From Bacteroidaceae bacterium (GTDB lineage Bacteria > Bacteroidota > Bacteroidia > Bacteroidales > Bacteroidaceae), in the NCBI GenBank assembly GCA_017645305.1, contig JAGCPD010000010.1, positions 248,001 through 312,000 of the forward strand: 64,000 nucleotides of DNA, written 5' to 3'. The notes below the pieces were generated by a model. The model worked only from the letters and a program-made list of their open reading frames with translations. It did not search any database and had not been told where the DNA came from. How positions within the stretch are numbered: position 1 is the stretch's first letter; the number at the start of each line of letters is the position of its first letter. Shown here in pieces: positions 49,901 through 60,100 of the stretch. The position numbers and the translations under genes were made by a program.

Positions 49901-50818
49901 TCATGGTCTTATCTTAAATTCTGGAGAGATGTAGTTTTGGGTACTCCGGCAGGTGTCGGCAGAAAAAAGACAGGCTGTGCCTACAAGCTGCTTCCATTGT
50001 TCCTCTGATAAACAAGGGAGCATATCTTTGGTGATTCCCTGCCAGATAAGAGCGCAAGAGAAACCTGCGTTAAAACTGTCCCCTGCCCCAACAGTACTTA
50101 CGACATCTTCTATAAGAGGAGCCTGAAACTGGTAGTTCTTTGCCGGTGTGCAGACTTCAATCTTTCCCGGTCCTGCCGTACAAATAAAGATGGGACAATG
50201 AGCCTGTATGTGTTGTTGGTAGATGAGGCTTGCCTCTCTGGTGCCATACATAATCTCGAAATCATCGGCACTTCCTCTGACAATATTGCTCTGGCTGAAA
50301 TTGCTCAGGATGGCTGGCATAAGCGCCTCAAGCTCATGGGCGTGACCACGACGGAAATTCAGGTCGTAATATACAATGGCCCCCGTCTTGTTAGCTTCTT
50401 TCAGTAACTGAGTTATCATGGGACGAGTACCTTTACAGACAGCGTAGTACGAGCTAAGCAACAAAACATCGTTGGCAGAAAGGGTGGGTGCTTTCCAACC
50501 TTTTGGTGTGAAAGGCGGTTGTTTATAGAAGACGTAATTAGCATCTCCTTTGTCGTTTAGGAAAGCCAGGCTAATGGCACTTTTTTCGTCCTCTATTACC
50601 TTAAAGTATTCGGTGGACACGCCATTTTTTTGCATAAAGTCAATAGTCTGCCGCCCCACAATATCGGCTCCTGTATATCCCACAAAAACACAAGGAACAC
50701 CCGCCCTGCCAACACTGATAATACTATTGAAACTGCTTCCGCCTGGCACTGCTGCTACTGGCTGTTTGTTTTTAAATAGGAGGTCCAAAATGGTTTCCCC
50801 GATACCGACAACTTTCAT
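49901..50818 (-). CDS. PfkB-family carbohydrate kinase (fructokinase-like)
   Basis: 305-residue cytoplasmic sugar kinase. It begins VVGIGETILDLLF with the GG motif VPGGSSFNSIISVGRAG; AFLNDKGDANYVFYKQPPF follows. The C-terminal signature TVGAGDSFNAGFSCAL contains the catalytic Asp and anion hole. The ATG at 50818 (MKVVGIG) is preferred to one three codons earlier because the phrase repeat begins just upstream. It follows the patatin-like gene by 12 bp on the same strand. Fructose is the commonest substrate of this branch in Bacteroidales, but that is inference. Confidence 0.9.
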   Translation of the reverse strand: MKVVGIGETILDLLFKNKQPVAAVPGGSSFNSIISVGRAGVPCVFVGYTGADIVGRQTIDFMQKNGVSTEYFKVIEDEKSAISLAFLNDKGDANYVFYKQPPFTPKGWKAPTLSANDVLLLSSYYAVCKGTRPMITQLLKEANKTGAIVYYDLNFRRGHAHELEALMPAILSNFSQSNIVRGSADDFEIMYGTREASLIYQQHIQAHCPIFICTAGPGKIEVCTPAKNYQFQAPLIEDVVSTVGAGDSFNAGFSCALIWQGITKDMLPCLSEEQWKQLVGTACLFSADTCRSTQNYISPEFKIRP

Positions 50819-50822
50819 AACT

Positions 50823-50844
50823 ATCAATTTTCAATTTTCAACTT
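50823..50844. repeat. short phrase repeat (TCAATTT type)
   Basis: ATCAATTTTCAATTTTCAAC between the kinase start and the patatin gene stop. Its copies reach into the 3' end of the patatin gene. Confidence 0.6.
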
Positions 50845-51685
50845 GAAGAAAATTCAGAATATTTTTTAAATTTTCTTCAGCACACGTTCTTCCCATCTGA
50901 TAGACAAATCTCATTTTCTCCTCGTTCTGTTCCGTGCGTCCGATAGGAAGGGTATTTTCCGGGTAGATAAGCAAGACATTGCCTCTGCTTTCCTGTTCTG
51001 TCAGATAACGAAGCTGTTCATTGTACATCAGATGTCTGCGGCTCATTGCCTTTATGATTGCCGGATACTTGCGCATGGTAAGATGGAAAAGCGGCATCAG
51101 TTTGGTACGTTTCTTGAAGAATCCTTTGGGCTGTGTCAGCACTACAATGTTGCGCTCAAACCCCAATTCTTGAAAATGCTTAAGGGGAATGGAATTCACG
51201 ATACCACCGTCCAAGAGTTTTCTTCCTTCTAGGGGAACGGGACGCGAGACAATAGGCATGGAGGCAGAGGCGCGAATCCAGTCTAGTCCTTCACTATCCA
51301 TGGTGTCCAGTTTTTTATATACGGGCTCCCCTGTTTCGGCATCGGTACATACCACATGGAACTCCATTGGGTTGCGGCAGAAGGCTTCGTTATCAAATAT
51401 GTCAAGCTGTGTAGGTAGAATGTGGTAACTGAAATCGGCACCCACTAAGTCACCCGTCTTTAAAAATGATCGCCAGCCCATATATCGTGGGTCATCTTTT
51501 AAAGCAATGTTGTAACGGAGGGCACGACCTGATTGCTCCGATTTATAGTTACAACCGAAAGTAGCTCCGGCAGAAACACCTATCAGTCCATCAAACTTTA
51601 TCTGGTTCTCCATCATTACATCGGTAACTCCTGCACTGAAAAGTGCCCGTAATCCGCCTCCTTCTAAAACCAACCCTTTCTTCAT
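50831..51685 (-). CDS. patatin-like phospholipase
   Basis: 284-residue cytoplasmic lipid acyl hydrolase. It has the oxyanion-hole motif LEGGGLRALFSAGV near the N-terminus, nucleophile Ser in IGVSAGATFG (GxSxG), and the partner Asp in LLDGGIVNSIPL (DGG). No signal peptide. This matches the YjjU/RssA-like bacterial patatins, which act on phospholipids or are regulators. The last codons lie in the phrase repeat at 50823-50844 (NFLQVEN), so the C-terminus may be repeat-derived. It lies 18 bp downstream of the porin gene. Confidence 0.9.
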   Translation of the reverse strand: MKKGLVLEGGGLRALFSAGVTDVMMENQIKFDGLIGVSAGATFGCNYKSEQSGRALRYNIALKDDPRYMGWRSFLKTGDLVGADFSYHILPTQLDIFDNEAFCRNPMEFHVVCTDAETGEPVYKKLDTMDSEGLDWIRASASMPIVSRPVPLEGRKLLDGGIVNSIPLKHFQELGFERNIVVLTQPKGFFKKRTKLMPLFHLTMRKYPAIIKAMSRRHLMYNEQLRYLTEQESRGNVLLIYPENTLPIGRTEQNEEKMRFVYQMGRTCAEENLKNILNFLQVEN

Positions 51686-51703
51686 AATTGCATAGTCCCT
51701 GGA

Positions 51704-52756
51704 TTAAAAACGAAAATCGAACTGGGCATCAAAGAATTTGTAGTTGTGCTTATCGGGGTTGGCTATGGTGCGGTCGTTTACACAAGCATACTCCAGATTC
51801 AACTGCATATATTTGTTGAACAGATAGTTTACTCCCACCTCGTACATGGTTCTTGAACGGTTCCAATCCTTGTTGTCCCGATATGTCTGGTAGCGGGCTT
51901 TTGCGTGGAGTTTACTTTTGATGATGGGAACGATACCGGAAATATACCAGCCGTCGGCCTTGTCGCCTAACGCTGGGTCGGCACCCATTCCCTGGCTGTG
52001 TATATACTCGGCGCGGAAGGTGTATTCATGCTTGTCGTACTCGGCAGAGAGGGCATATCGGTTTTTCCTGCCCACACCGGAACGGGTACCTGTCCATCCA
52101 AAGACACCTATGCGCATGCCCTCAATGGGCATTACCCACAGACCGCCAATGAAATCCTTGCACTGGTCTTTGTCCCAAATGTTGATGCCTTCGCCGTTGA
52201 ATACGCCCATCTGGTAGTGAAGCAGGTATCGACCGGAAGCATTTTTCAGCACATCCCCCTGAATCTGGATACCAATATCGCGACCTGCAGAATTTTTCTC
52301 ACCAGTGCGATCACCGAAACCGGCAAGTTTGTTGATGACTTGGGCATATGAATACCAACCCTGAGTGATGGGGTGCAGAGGGTTCTCGAAGGTGAAGGGA
52401 CGTTTGAACTGTCCGACCTTGATACGGAACGCATCATACTTTACCCACTCTGAGTATAAATCTACAAGCATTACAGTGGGTTCACCGGGACCCTTGGCGC
52501 TGGTACCCTGCATCTGAACGCGCCAGTCAAAGTCGTAAATCTTTCCGTTTAGGCTCAGACGCATAAGACGTAGGTTGAAATAATTGTGTTTGTTGTCTTC
52601 CTTGTCTTCGAACTGATATTGCAACATGCCGTAGCCGCTGAGTTTTATTTTATCGTACCATTTTGCAGGACGGCTGGTGCTGTCCGTTGTTTTATCTTGT
52701 GCATGGGCAGCTAGTGAAAGAACAGCGAAAACTATAGTCAATAACGTCTTTTTCAT
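51704..52756 (-). CDS. porin-like outer-membrane protein (OprP/OprO type)
   Basis: 350-residue exported barrel with signal peptide ending SLAAHAQ. Family blocks include IKLSGYGMLQYQFEDK, FNLRLMRLSLNGKIYDFDWRVQ, and IKVGQFKRPFTFENPLHP. The last is the conserved strand seen in phosphate-selective porins. The C-terminus ends in an aromatic (FDAQFDFRF), as barrel-assembly signals do. The ATG at 52756 is correct because a TATTTTTGC box (52779-52787) lies just upstream; the open frame continuing to 53386 overlaps the divergent helicase gene. It heads a run with the patatin and kinase genes. Confidence 0.86.
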   Translation of the reverse strand: MKKTLLTIVFAVLSLAAHAQDKTTDSTSRPAKWYDKIKLSGYGMLQYQFEDKEDNKHNYFNLRLMRLSLNGKIYDFDWRVQMQGTSAKGPGEPTVMLVDLYSEWVKYDAFRIKVGQFKRPFTFENPLHPITQGWYSYAQVINKLAGFGDRTGEKNSAGRDIGIQIQGDVLKNASGRYLLHYQMGVFNGEGINIWDKDQCKDFIGGLWVMPIEGMRIGVFGWTGTRSGVGRKNRYALSAEYDKHEYTFRAEYIHSQGMGADPALGDKADGWYISGIVPIIKSKLHAKARYQTYRDNKDWNRSRTMYEVGVNYLFNKYMQLNLEYACVNDRTIANPDKHNYKFFDAQFDFRF

Positions 52757-52778
52757 AATGGATTGTTTATTTACATTT

Positions 52779-52787
52779 GCAAAAATA
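52779..52787 (-). promoter_or_regulatory. -7 promoter box for porin-patatin-kinase run
   Basis: TATTTTTGC on the minus strand, 23 bp before the porin ATG. Confidence 0.48.
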
Positions 52788-52900
52788 AAAAAATATATTG
52801 AAGCGCCCAAGTGTTTAAAATAGTTTTTAAGGGTGTACGTAGGTTTCTGAAGTAATAAACTTACTTTTGCTCGGAAAAGAAAAGAAAAACGATTTTTCCT

Positions 52901-52932
52901 TTTGCTTTTCTCTCGCTTAATCGTAACTTTGC
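52901..52932 (+). promoter_or_regulatory. near-perfect promoter for the DEAD-box helicase
   Basis: TTTG at 52901-52904, 19 bp, then TAACTTTGC at 52924-52932: the full Bacteroidetes consensus. The start codon is at 52941, so the predicted leader is only a few bases. A second possible box, TACTTTTGC at 52862-52870, would give a longer leader. Confidence 0.68.
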
Positions 52933-52940
52933 ACCCGATT

Positions 52941-54794
52941 ATGAGTACATTTAATGAATTGGGGCTCTGCACAGAGCTCTTGCAAGCTATTGAGGAGCAG
53001 GGATATGAGCATCCCATGCCAGTCCAGGAAGCTGTGATTCCTTTTCTGTTGAACAGAGAGGAGACAGCTGATTTAGTCGCCCTTGCCCAAACGGGAACAG
53101 GTAAGACGGCAGCATATGGGTTGCCTATTCTGGAACTGATAAAATCCTCACCTAAGAGCGAGAAGACATTACCTTTGGTTGTTATCCTTTCACCTACACG
53201 TGAACTCTGCATACAGATTTCCGATGATATGGAGGGGTTTAGAAAGTACCTGCCCAACCTTACCATCTTACCTGTATATGGCGGTGCCAATATAGAGCCC
53301 CAAATAAGGGCTTTGAAGGCAGGGGTAGATATTATTGTGGCAACTCCCGGCCGTTTGGTTGACCTTATGAAGCGTGGTGCTGCCAACCTTTCACAGATTC
53401 AGTATGTGGTGCTGGACGAGGCTGACGAGATGCTCTCCATGGGCTTCCAAGAAGAGGTTGATGCCATTTTGGAAGGTGTTCCCCAGGAACATCGCACCCT
53501 TCTCTTCAGTGCTACCATGAGTCGGGAGATTGAGCGCATCGCCCAAAATTACCTAAAAGAAAAGCGTGAGATTCAGGTGGGCAGCAGGAACGAGGGTGCT
53601 GAGCACGTCAACCACATTTATTATATGGTTCACGCAAAGGATAAGTATTTGGCATTGAAGCGTTTGGTGGATTACTATCCGCGTATCTATGCTATCATTT
53701 TCTGTAGGACAAGAATGGAAACACAGGAGGTGGCTGATAATCTTATCCGCGACGGATATAATGCTGATGCCTTGCACGGCGACCTTTCCCAGCAGCAGCG
53801 TGACCTTACCATGCAGAAATTCCGTAAACACCGCACACAGCTGCTAGTAGCAACAGATGTGGCAGCGCGTGGGCTGGATGTTGACGATCTTACACATGTA
53901 ATCAACTACGGAATGCCGGACGATGTGGAGAATTATACGCACAGAAGCGGCCGTACCGGCCGTGCCGGCAAGAAAGGTACCAGTCTCTGTATTATCAATC
54001 TTAGGGAGAAAAGCAAAATCCGCCAGATAGAAAAAGTTATCCAGAAGCAGTTCGAGAAAGGTACACTTCCTGAACCCCGCGAGATTTGCAGCAAGCAACT
54101 ATATCATGTGATTGACGATATAGAGCGTGTAGAGGTGGATGAAGAGGAGATAGCTCCTTTTATGGATGAGGTACAGAAACGCTGGGCCTGGTTGGATAAG
54201 GAAGACCTTATAAAGCGTGTCCTCAGTCGTGAGTTCGGCCGTTTCCTGCAATATTATGCCAATGCTCCAGAGATAGAAGAGACCTCCTCCCAGCCTTCCC
54301 GGGGGGAGGGAAAAGGCTCTCGCCGTAAGGGAGATCGTACCCCAGAGGAGGGCTATACGCGTCTATTCCTGAATGTCGGAAAGATTGATAAAATGTACGC
54401 ACGCGAACTGATAGGTCTGATTAACAGTAATGTGAAGGGCGACAAGGTGGAGATTGGACGTATCGACCTTATGAAGAGCTTTGCCTTTGTGGAAGTTCGC
54501 GATGCTGATGCCGACCGTGTTATCAAGGCCATGAAGCATGGTGTGACCGTGAAGGGACGTAGTGTGGTTGTTGATCGCAGTGAACCTGTGGGCAAACAGA
54601 AACCGGCAACAAAAGCTGGTAAGCCCAAGGCAGAAAAAAAATTGAATAAAAAGGCAGAAAAGAGGTCGGAAAAGAGAATCAGGGAAGATCGTACTCCAAA
54701 GTCTGCCCGTACCAAGAAGTTTGAAAAAGCTGACTGGATGCAATTCCTGAACCCTGAAGAAGGGTGGGCCCGTAGGAAGCCGAAAAAACATTAA
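52941..54794 (+). CDS. DEAD-box RNA helicase with DbpA-type RNA-binding domain
   Basis: 617-residue cytoplasmic ATP-dependent RNA helicase. Motifs in order: Q motif (FNELGLCTELLQAIEEQG, PMPVQ), motif I AQTGTGKTAAYGLP, VLDEADEML, LLFSATMS, IIFCRTRMETQ, VATDVAARGLD, and YTHRSGRTGRAGK. Residues about 470-550 are a DbpA_RBD domain (RLFLNVGKIDKMYARELIGL), which in DbpA targets 23S rRNA hairpin 92. A lysine-rich tail follows. The linker before the RNA-binding domain carries a GC-rich phrase insert (54283-54310). The promoter ends only a few bases from the ATG, so the mRNA may be nearly leaderless. The S46 peptidase gene follows by 4 bp. Confidence 0.94.
   Translation: MSTFNELGLCTELLQAIEEQGYEHPMPVQEAVIPFLLNREETADLVALAQTGTGKTAAYGLPILELIKSSPKSEKTLPLVVILSPTRELCIQISDDMEGFRKYLPNLTILPVYGGANIEPQIRALKAGVDIIVATPGRLVDLMKRGAANLSQIQYVVLDEADEMLSMGFQEEVDAILEGVPQEHRTLLFSATMSREIERIAQNYLKEKREIQVGSRNEGAEHVNHIYYMVHAKDKYLALKRLVDYYPRIYAIIFCRTRMETQEVADNLIRDGYNADALHGDLSQQQRDLTMQKFRKHRTQLLVATDVAARGLDVDDLTHVINYGMPDDVENYTHRSGRTGRAGKKGTSLCIINLREKSKIRQIEKVIQKQFEKGTLPEPREICSKQLYHVIDDIERVEVDEEEIAPFMDEVQKRWAWLDKEDLIKRVLSREFGRFLQYYANAPEIEETSSQPSRGEGKGSRRKGDRTPEEGYTRLFLNVGKIDKMYARELIGLINSNVKGDKVEIGRIDLMKSFAFVEVRDADADRVIKAMKHGVTVKGRSVVVDRSEPVGKQKPATKAGKPKAEKKLNKKAEKRSEKRIREDRTPKSARTKKFEKADWMQFLNPEEGWARRKPKKH
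54283..54310. repeat. GC-rich phrase inside the helicase linker
   Basis: CCTCCTCCCAGCCTTCCC then GGGGGGAGGG, partly self-complementary. It encodes SSQPSRGEG between the helicase core and the RNA-binding domain. Its reverse complement is similar to the intergenic phrase at 45085-45112. Confidence 0.6.
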
Positions 54795-54798
54795 TGGA

Positions 54799-56949
54799 AT
54801 GAAAGTAAGAACGTTTCTTTTCTTCCTGCTTCTTGCAGGATTTGCGAGAGCCGACGAAGGCATGTGGATGCTTAACAGGATAGATGCTAAGACAGCGCAG
54901 GCCATGAAGGAACTGGGACTACAGCTAACGCCAAGTGAACTATACAATCCTGCTGGCGTAAGTCTCAAGGATGCGGTGGTTGATTTTGGCGATTTCTGCT
55001 CGGGTGTTGTGGTGAGTCCTAATGGACTGGTATTCACCAACCATCATTGTGGTTACGGAGCTATCCAAAAGCTCTCTTCTCCGGAAGACGATATCCTGGC
55101 CAACGGCTTTGTGGCTCACTCCTATGCAGAGGAAAGGCCTGCTGAAGGTCTTTTTGTCCGGTTCCTTCTGCGGACAGAGGAATGTAGCACCCGTGTGATG
55201 TTAGCGCTGGACAGTATTTATCGTGCCAATCCCGGGGGCGAGCCTCGTAAGTTAGACAGGGATAACATAGACAGCATCTGTTATGCTATAGAGGAGGATT
55301 ACCAGAAGGCCAATCCCGGTATGGATTGTCAAGTAAGAAGCTATTACGGTGGCAATGCCTATTTTGTAAGTATATATAAGGTATATCGCGATATCAGGCT
55401 TGTCTTTACTGGCACCAATACCATGGGTAAGTTTGGCGGCGATACGGATAATTGGATGTGGCCCCGTCAGACTTGTGACTTCAGTGTGTTCCGCATCTAT
55501 GCCGACGAGAATGGCGAGCCTGCGGAGTACAGTCCCGACAACAAGCCCCTTCGTTCCAAAAGATATGCTAAGGTAAGTCTTGACGGCTATCAGCCAGGAG
55601 ACTACTGTATGACAATAGGATATCCCGGCAGTACCAGCCGTTACCTCAGTTCATGGGGTATTGACGAACGAGTGAATGCGCGTAACGTCAGTACTATTCA
55701 GGTTCGGGGTAGGAAGCAGGAGGTATGGAAGAAGTTTATGGATGCTGACCGTTCCGTGGGCATCAAATATGCCAGCAAGTGGGCCAGTAGCAGTAATTAC
55801 TGGAAGAACTCCATCGGGATGAACAAGGCTATTGCTGACCTTGGCGTTATTGCCCAGAAGCAACGTTTGGAGGAACAGATTAAGCAGTGGTATGACGGCA
55901 GGCAGGATTTGAAGGCACGCTTTGGCAATATGTTCGGGGAACTTGAAGAGGCATATAGGATGCGCAGGGAAGATGTCTATGCACAGGGCTTCTTTAACGA
56001 GACATTCAGTAGGGGTATAGAGATTATACGTGTTGCCGGTCAGCTTAATCGTATGCCTCAGGATGCTGATTCTGTTCAGATAGCTTCCACACGCGAGAGC
56101 CTGCAACATTTCTTTAAGGATTATGATGCTATCCTTGACGAGGCTACTACTGCCGCTCTACTACAGAACTATCGTGAGCAGGTAACGGACAAACAGTATT
56201 GGCCTGAGTTCTATCAGGATATAGACAGTCTTTACAATGGTGATTGTGCAGCCTTTGCACGCGATATCTTCAGCAAGACTGTTTGCAAGGATATCTCATG
56301 TCTGGACAAACTCTTGGCAGACAGTGCATTGCGTGAGACCGACCCCATCCTGCGATATACAGAAGAGACGGAAAACTTTATTCAGTTCCTTTATGGTAAG
56401 CAGCGCGAGAACAATAATATCATAGATCACAACGAGCGCCTGCTTACTCAAGCATTGCTCGAGATGGATCAGGAGGCACCCCATTATAGCGATGCCAACT
56501 TTACCATGCGCCTTTCCTATGGATTCATTCAGGACTATACGGCTCAGGGACAGCACTTCCAGTATTACACCAATGCCCAGAGTCTGCTCGACAAAGCTGC
56601 CCGGCAGGAAGAAATAATGGACTATAAGCTGGAGAAGGATATCATGGAACTGATGCAGAAGGGCGACTGGGGGCGTTATGCTGACAGGAACACGCATGAT
56701 ATGCATCTCTGTTTTATCTCGAACAATGATATCACAGGTGGAAACTCGGGGAGCCCCATGTTCAACGGGAAAGGCGAGCTTATTGGTCTGGCCTTCGACG
56801 GTAACTGGGAAGCCATGTCTGGTGACATCAGTTTCAACAGTTCCCTGCAGCGTTGCATAGGTGTGGACATTCGTTTTGTTCTTTTCCTTATTGACAAATG
56901 GGGAAAGGCAGATAACCTTATCAAAGAAATTGAACAGTCCACCCCTTAA
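54799..56949 (+). CDS. S46-family dipeptidyl-peptidase (DPP7-like)
   Basis: 716-residue periplasmic serine exopeptidase releasing dipeptides from peptide N-termini, central to peptide use by asaccharolytic and proteolytic Bacteroidetes. Signal peptide about 1-17. Catalytic His is in VFTNHHCGYGA, a catalytic-Asp region comes after KFGGDTDNWMWPR, and catalytic Ser is in GGNSGSPMFNGKG. The specificity position lies in AFDGNWEAMSGD. Gly there is the DPP7 (hydrophobic P1) state, while DPP11 has Arg for Asp/Glu, so I call DPP7-like by analogy. It follows the helicase gene by 4 bp, an unlikely functional pair. Confidence 0.94.
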   Translation: MKVRTFLFFLLLAGFARADEGMWMLNRIDAKTAQAMKELGLQLTPSELYNPAGVSLKDAVVDFGDFCSGVVVSPNGLVFTNHHCGYGAIQKLSSPEDDILANGFVAHSYAEERPAEGLFVRFLLRTEECSTRVMLALDSIYRANPGGEPRKLDRDNIDSICYAIEEDYQKANPGMDCQVRSYYGGNAYFVSIYKVYRDIRLVFTGTNTMGKFGGDTDNWMWPRQTCDFSVFRIYADENGEPAEYSPDNKPLRSKRYAKVSLDGYQPGDYCMTIGYPGSTSRYLSSWGIDERVNARNVSTIQVRGRKQEVWKKFMDADRSVGIKYASKWASSSNYWKNSIGMNKAIADLGVIAQKQRLEEQIKQWYDGRQDLKARFGNMFGELEEAYRMRREDVYAQGFFNETFSRGIEIIRVAGQLNRMPQDADSVQIASTRESLQHFFKDYDAILDEATTAALLQNYREQVTDKQYWPEFYQDIDSLYNGDCAAFARDIFSKTVCKDISCLDKLLADSALRETDPILRYTEETENFIQFLYGKQRENNNIIDHNERLLTQALLEMDQEAPHYSDANFTMRLSYGFIQDYTAQGQHFQYYTNAQSLLDKAARQEEIMDYKLEKDIMELMQKGDWGRYADRNTHDMHLCFISNNDITGGNSGSPMFNGKGELIGLAFDGNWEAMSGDISFNSSLQRCIGVDIRFVLFLIDKWGKADNLIKEIEQSTP

Positions 56950-57050
56950 TCATTCTCAACTTTGCCACATGCTTGCCACTTTTGTGTTAAATAATGTTTA
57001 TAACTGATAATATTTATTATAATTATAGGGATAGTTTCAGACATAAAGTC

Positions 57051-57059
57051 TATCTTTGC
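57051..57059 (+). promoter_or_regulatory. -7 promoter box for the discoidin-domain protein
   Basis: TATCTTTGC, with an A/T-rich leader of about 65 nt before the ATG at 57129. No strong -33 element. Confidence 0.48.
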
Positions 57060-57128
57060 AAGGTAAAATGTGTATAACCAACTATAAAAACATAAAAATA
57101 ATACAAACCTTAAAACTTTTTTTTAGCA

Positions 57129-60100
57129 ATGAGAAAACGTTACTTATTTTTGATGATGTTGTTTGTTCAACTCATCACAACAGGTGGTGTATTTGCTGCA
57201 GACCCACCAAAAGCTGAGTATGATGCAGCGATGGCTACCATCAATGATGGTTCCGCCTATTATATTGTGACGGAAGTAGATGGTATCAAGTTTTATGTTA
57301 CCGAAACCGGTGACCTGACAGAAGATGAGGACCTTCGTACCCTGTTTGTTCTCACAAAGACTTCGGGAGGAGCATTGTATGATGTCGGCATCCGTATTGA
57401 CGGTGGTACGGGAAAGGTCTTTACCAATACCAATCAGGCAAGCGACAAGGCTGTTCTGGAACCCGGGTCTTTCATCCTTACAGATGCTAACGACCGTAAT
57501 GACTGGGAAAGACAGGTGTTCTTTATGAATGAAGAGGGCATGATGGCCATTCGTACCTGTAATACTTCTTATGGCGAGAGCGGATGGAGTGATTGTGGTC
57601 GCTGTTTCTGGACTTACAAGGATGACGAAGGATGGATTATCCCCTGCTACAGTTATGAACCTGCCTATATATGGACGTTGGAAGAACCCGAGGATAGAGT
57701 TCAGATAGCAGCTGTACTTCAGGGAACAATAAACACAAAGGTAGGAATTGGTGAATATACCTATGGTGATTTCTATTATGATGATTTTGATGATGGTGCC
57801 GGAATTTTAAGTATAGGAGAAGAGTTCGGTCAGCTTTCAGACCTTGAAAGTTATAAGAAGTTCAGGGAGATTATTGTACAGATAATGGATTATGTTACTG
57901 ATTATGAAAAAGATCCGGATGGTGCAGACATTCCAACTTTGGACGAGGCTAAGGCCATGAAGGCTACCGCAGATTCTTTGTTCCAGGTAGTTCTTGACAG
58001 TGAGATTCCTTATGTAATGCCTCAAGATGGCTATTACCGCATTATTGCCCACAACCGTTATAAATCAAAATACGATGAGAGCGGGTTTGTTGACAAGGCC
58101 ATCGCAGCTTCATACGAAAAAGCTCACGAGGGAAAAGCCGTACTTGGCACACTCAAAAGAGATATGGCCAACTATGTGTGGAAACTTACCAAAAGTGAAA
58201 CCGGTGACAGCATCATGATTCAGAATGCTGGTATGGGAACCTATATCAGTCTTTCGCTTTCTGATAAAAGCGATAATAAGGTTGTTATGACCGAAGACAT
58301 AACTGATGCAAGTTATGTAATGTTCGACTATGCAGGTATGGATTACGTAGAGCCGGATGGTGAGGGAGATGACAGGGACATTTTCGCTATCCGTCTTGCC
58401 AGCGGAACCAGAGGAAAAGATGGAAGATACATCCATCAAATGAATCACAGCTCAGTTACTGATAATACTTCTCCATGGGGTAACTATGGTACGGATACCG
58501 GTGTGGATCAGGAGTTAGGCTTCTGGATTAGAACCTTTGATACGGGTAGAACAACCGATAAGTGGTGCAGTGAGTGGTTCCTTGAGTTTGTACCCGAAGA
58601 TGAGGTCGCTCAACTCATTGAGGACTTTGAGCCTCTGGTAAATCATGACCTTTTGGTTCAGAAGAACCAGGAACTGCGCGACAAGGTTGCTGAGTCTATT
58701 GCACTTGCCAAGGATGTTACAAAGACCAAGCAGATTACTTCTGCTAATCAGTTCGACAACCGTTTCGGTGACCCGAGTGAAGGTACTAACCCCGGTAACT
58801 TGATTGATGGTGATGCAAGCACCTTCTGGCACACCACATGGCATGGCCTTGCTGATGGTGTGGATCAGTTCTTCTACTATGGTGAAGGTTACGAAGAAGG
58901 TCTTGAATGCCACTACCTCCAGATTTCCGGAATGGAGAACTTGGTTGGTAACTGCGAACTCTATCTTAGGGAGAGAGCCAGTGCAAACAACGACCGCGTG
59001 AAGACCCTCGTACTCATGGGTACAGACAACCTGAAGAACGAGGATGACGAGTGGGAAGAGATTTTAAGAGTCACACTTCCTCATGTAGAGGCTGGCGAAG
59101 AGAACACTGTTCCCTTCACTGTTGCAGAGGCTTATCCTTATATCCGTCTGTTTGCTATTGAGGTAGATAGCAAGGAGTATGATTACCGTCAGTTCTGGCA
59201 TGCAGCTGAGATTCAGCTCTACACTGTAGAGGAGAACCCCAACTCACAGTTCGTTCTGATGGGTGAGGTTGCTGAGGAATTGGAGAATACCTACAATGCT
59301 AACTGTGCAACCCCTGATGCAGACATCACTCCTGATATTTATCAGGCATTGCTGGATGCATACAATGCGTTCCTTGCTGCTGGTTTGGTTGATCCTGCTG
59401 AACTGCGTGATGCTTTGGCTGCATACGCTAAGGTTACAGAAGGTGTTGTAGAGGGTAAGGAACCTGGTCAGTGGGCAGATTTGACTGTTCCCAATGCATA
59501 TAATGATTTGTATGCAGAGGTTGAGGCTTACAACAAGGCTGGTAAGTATGATGTTGCTCAGATTCACAAGTATGCCGTAATGCTCAAGGCTATGCAGAAG
59601 AGTGTTATGGAGCAGGCTAACGGCGTTAAGACCGACAAGTGGTACCGCATCATGGCTCCCACAGAGGAGATGTTCGATGCATACGAATTCAGTAAGGAAG
59701 GTGTGGACAAGGCCAATGAGCTTGTTGAGGATCAGTGGAATGTATGTGGTACATTCGTGGCTCCTGCTCAGGCAGTTACCGAAGAAGTTGCAACTCCCAC
59801 AGAAGAAAAACCTGATTCTGTGACTAACATGCTTCGTCTTGAGGCTATCGGTGGTGAAGATCTCCGCGAGTCTAATCGCCTGTTCTTCATGGCAGAAGAC
59901 GAGATCGAGGATAAGGATGCCAGCATGTTCCGCTTCATTGAGAAAGAGGCAGAAGGCGTTGACTATGTTCCTCTCTTCCAGGATGCAAAGGAGAACATGG
60001 CTATGGCTCTTGACATGAGCACTACTTACACACGTGTTGATACGCTGATTACTAAGGCTTCTCAACTTTCAAGTAATGCAAGCGACGAAGCTGAAGGTAA

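Noticed and set aside
52757-53386. N-terminal extension of the porin frame (open from 53386)
   Set aside because: It overlaps the divergent helicase gene and its promoter. The signal peptide and barrel begin only at the ATG at 52756, which has its own promoter box.
54799-56949. DPP11 (acidic-specific) assignment for the S46 peptidase
   Set aside because: The specificity position in FDGNWEAMSGD is Gly, as in DPP7, not Arg as in DPP11.
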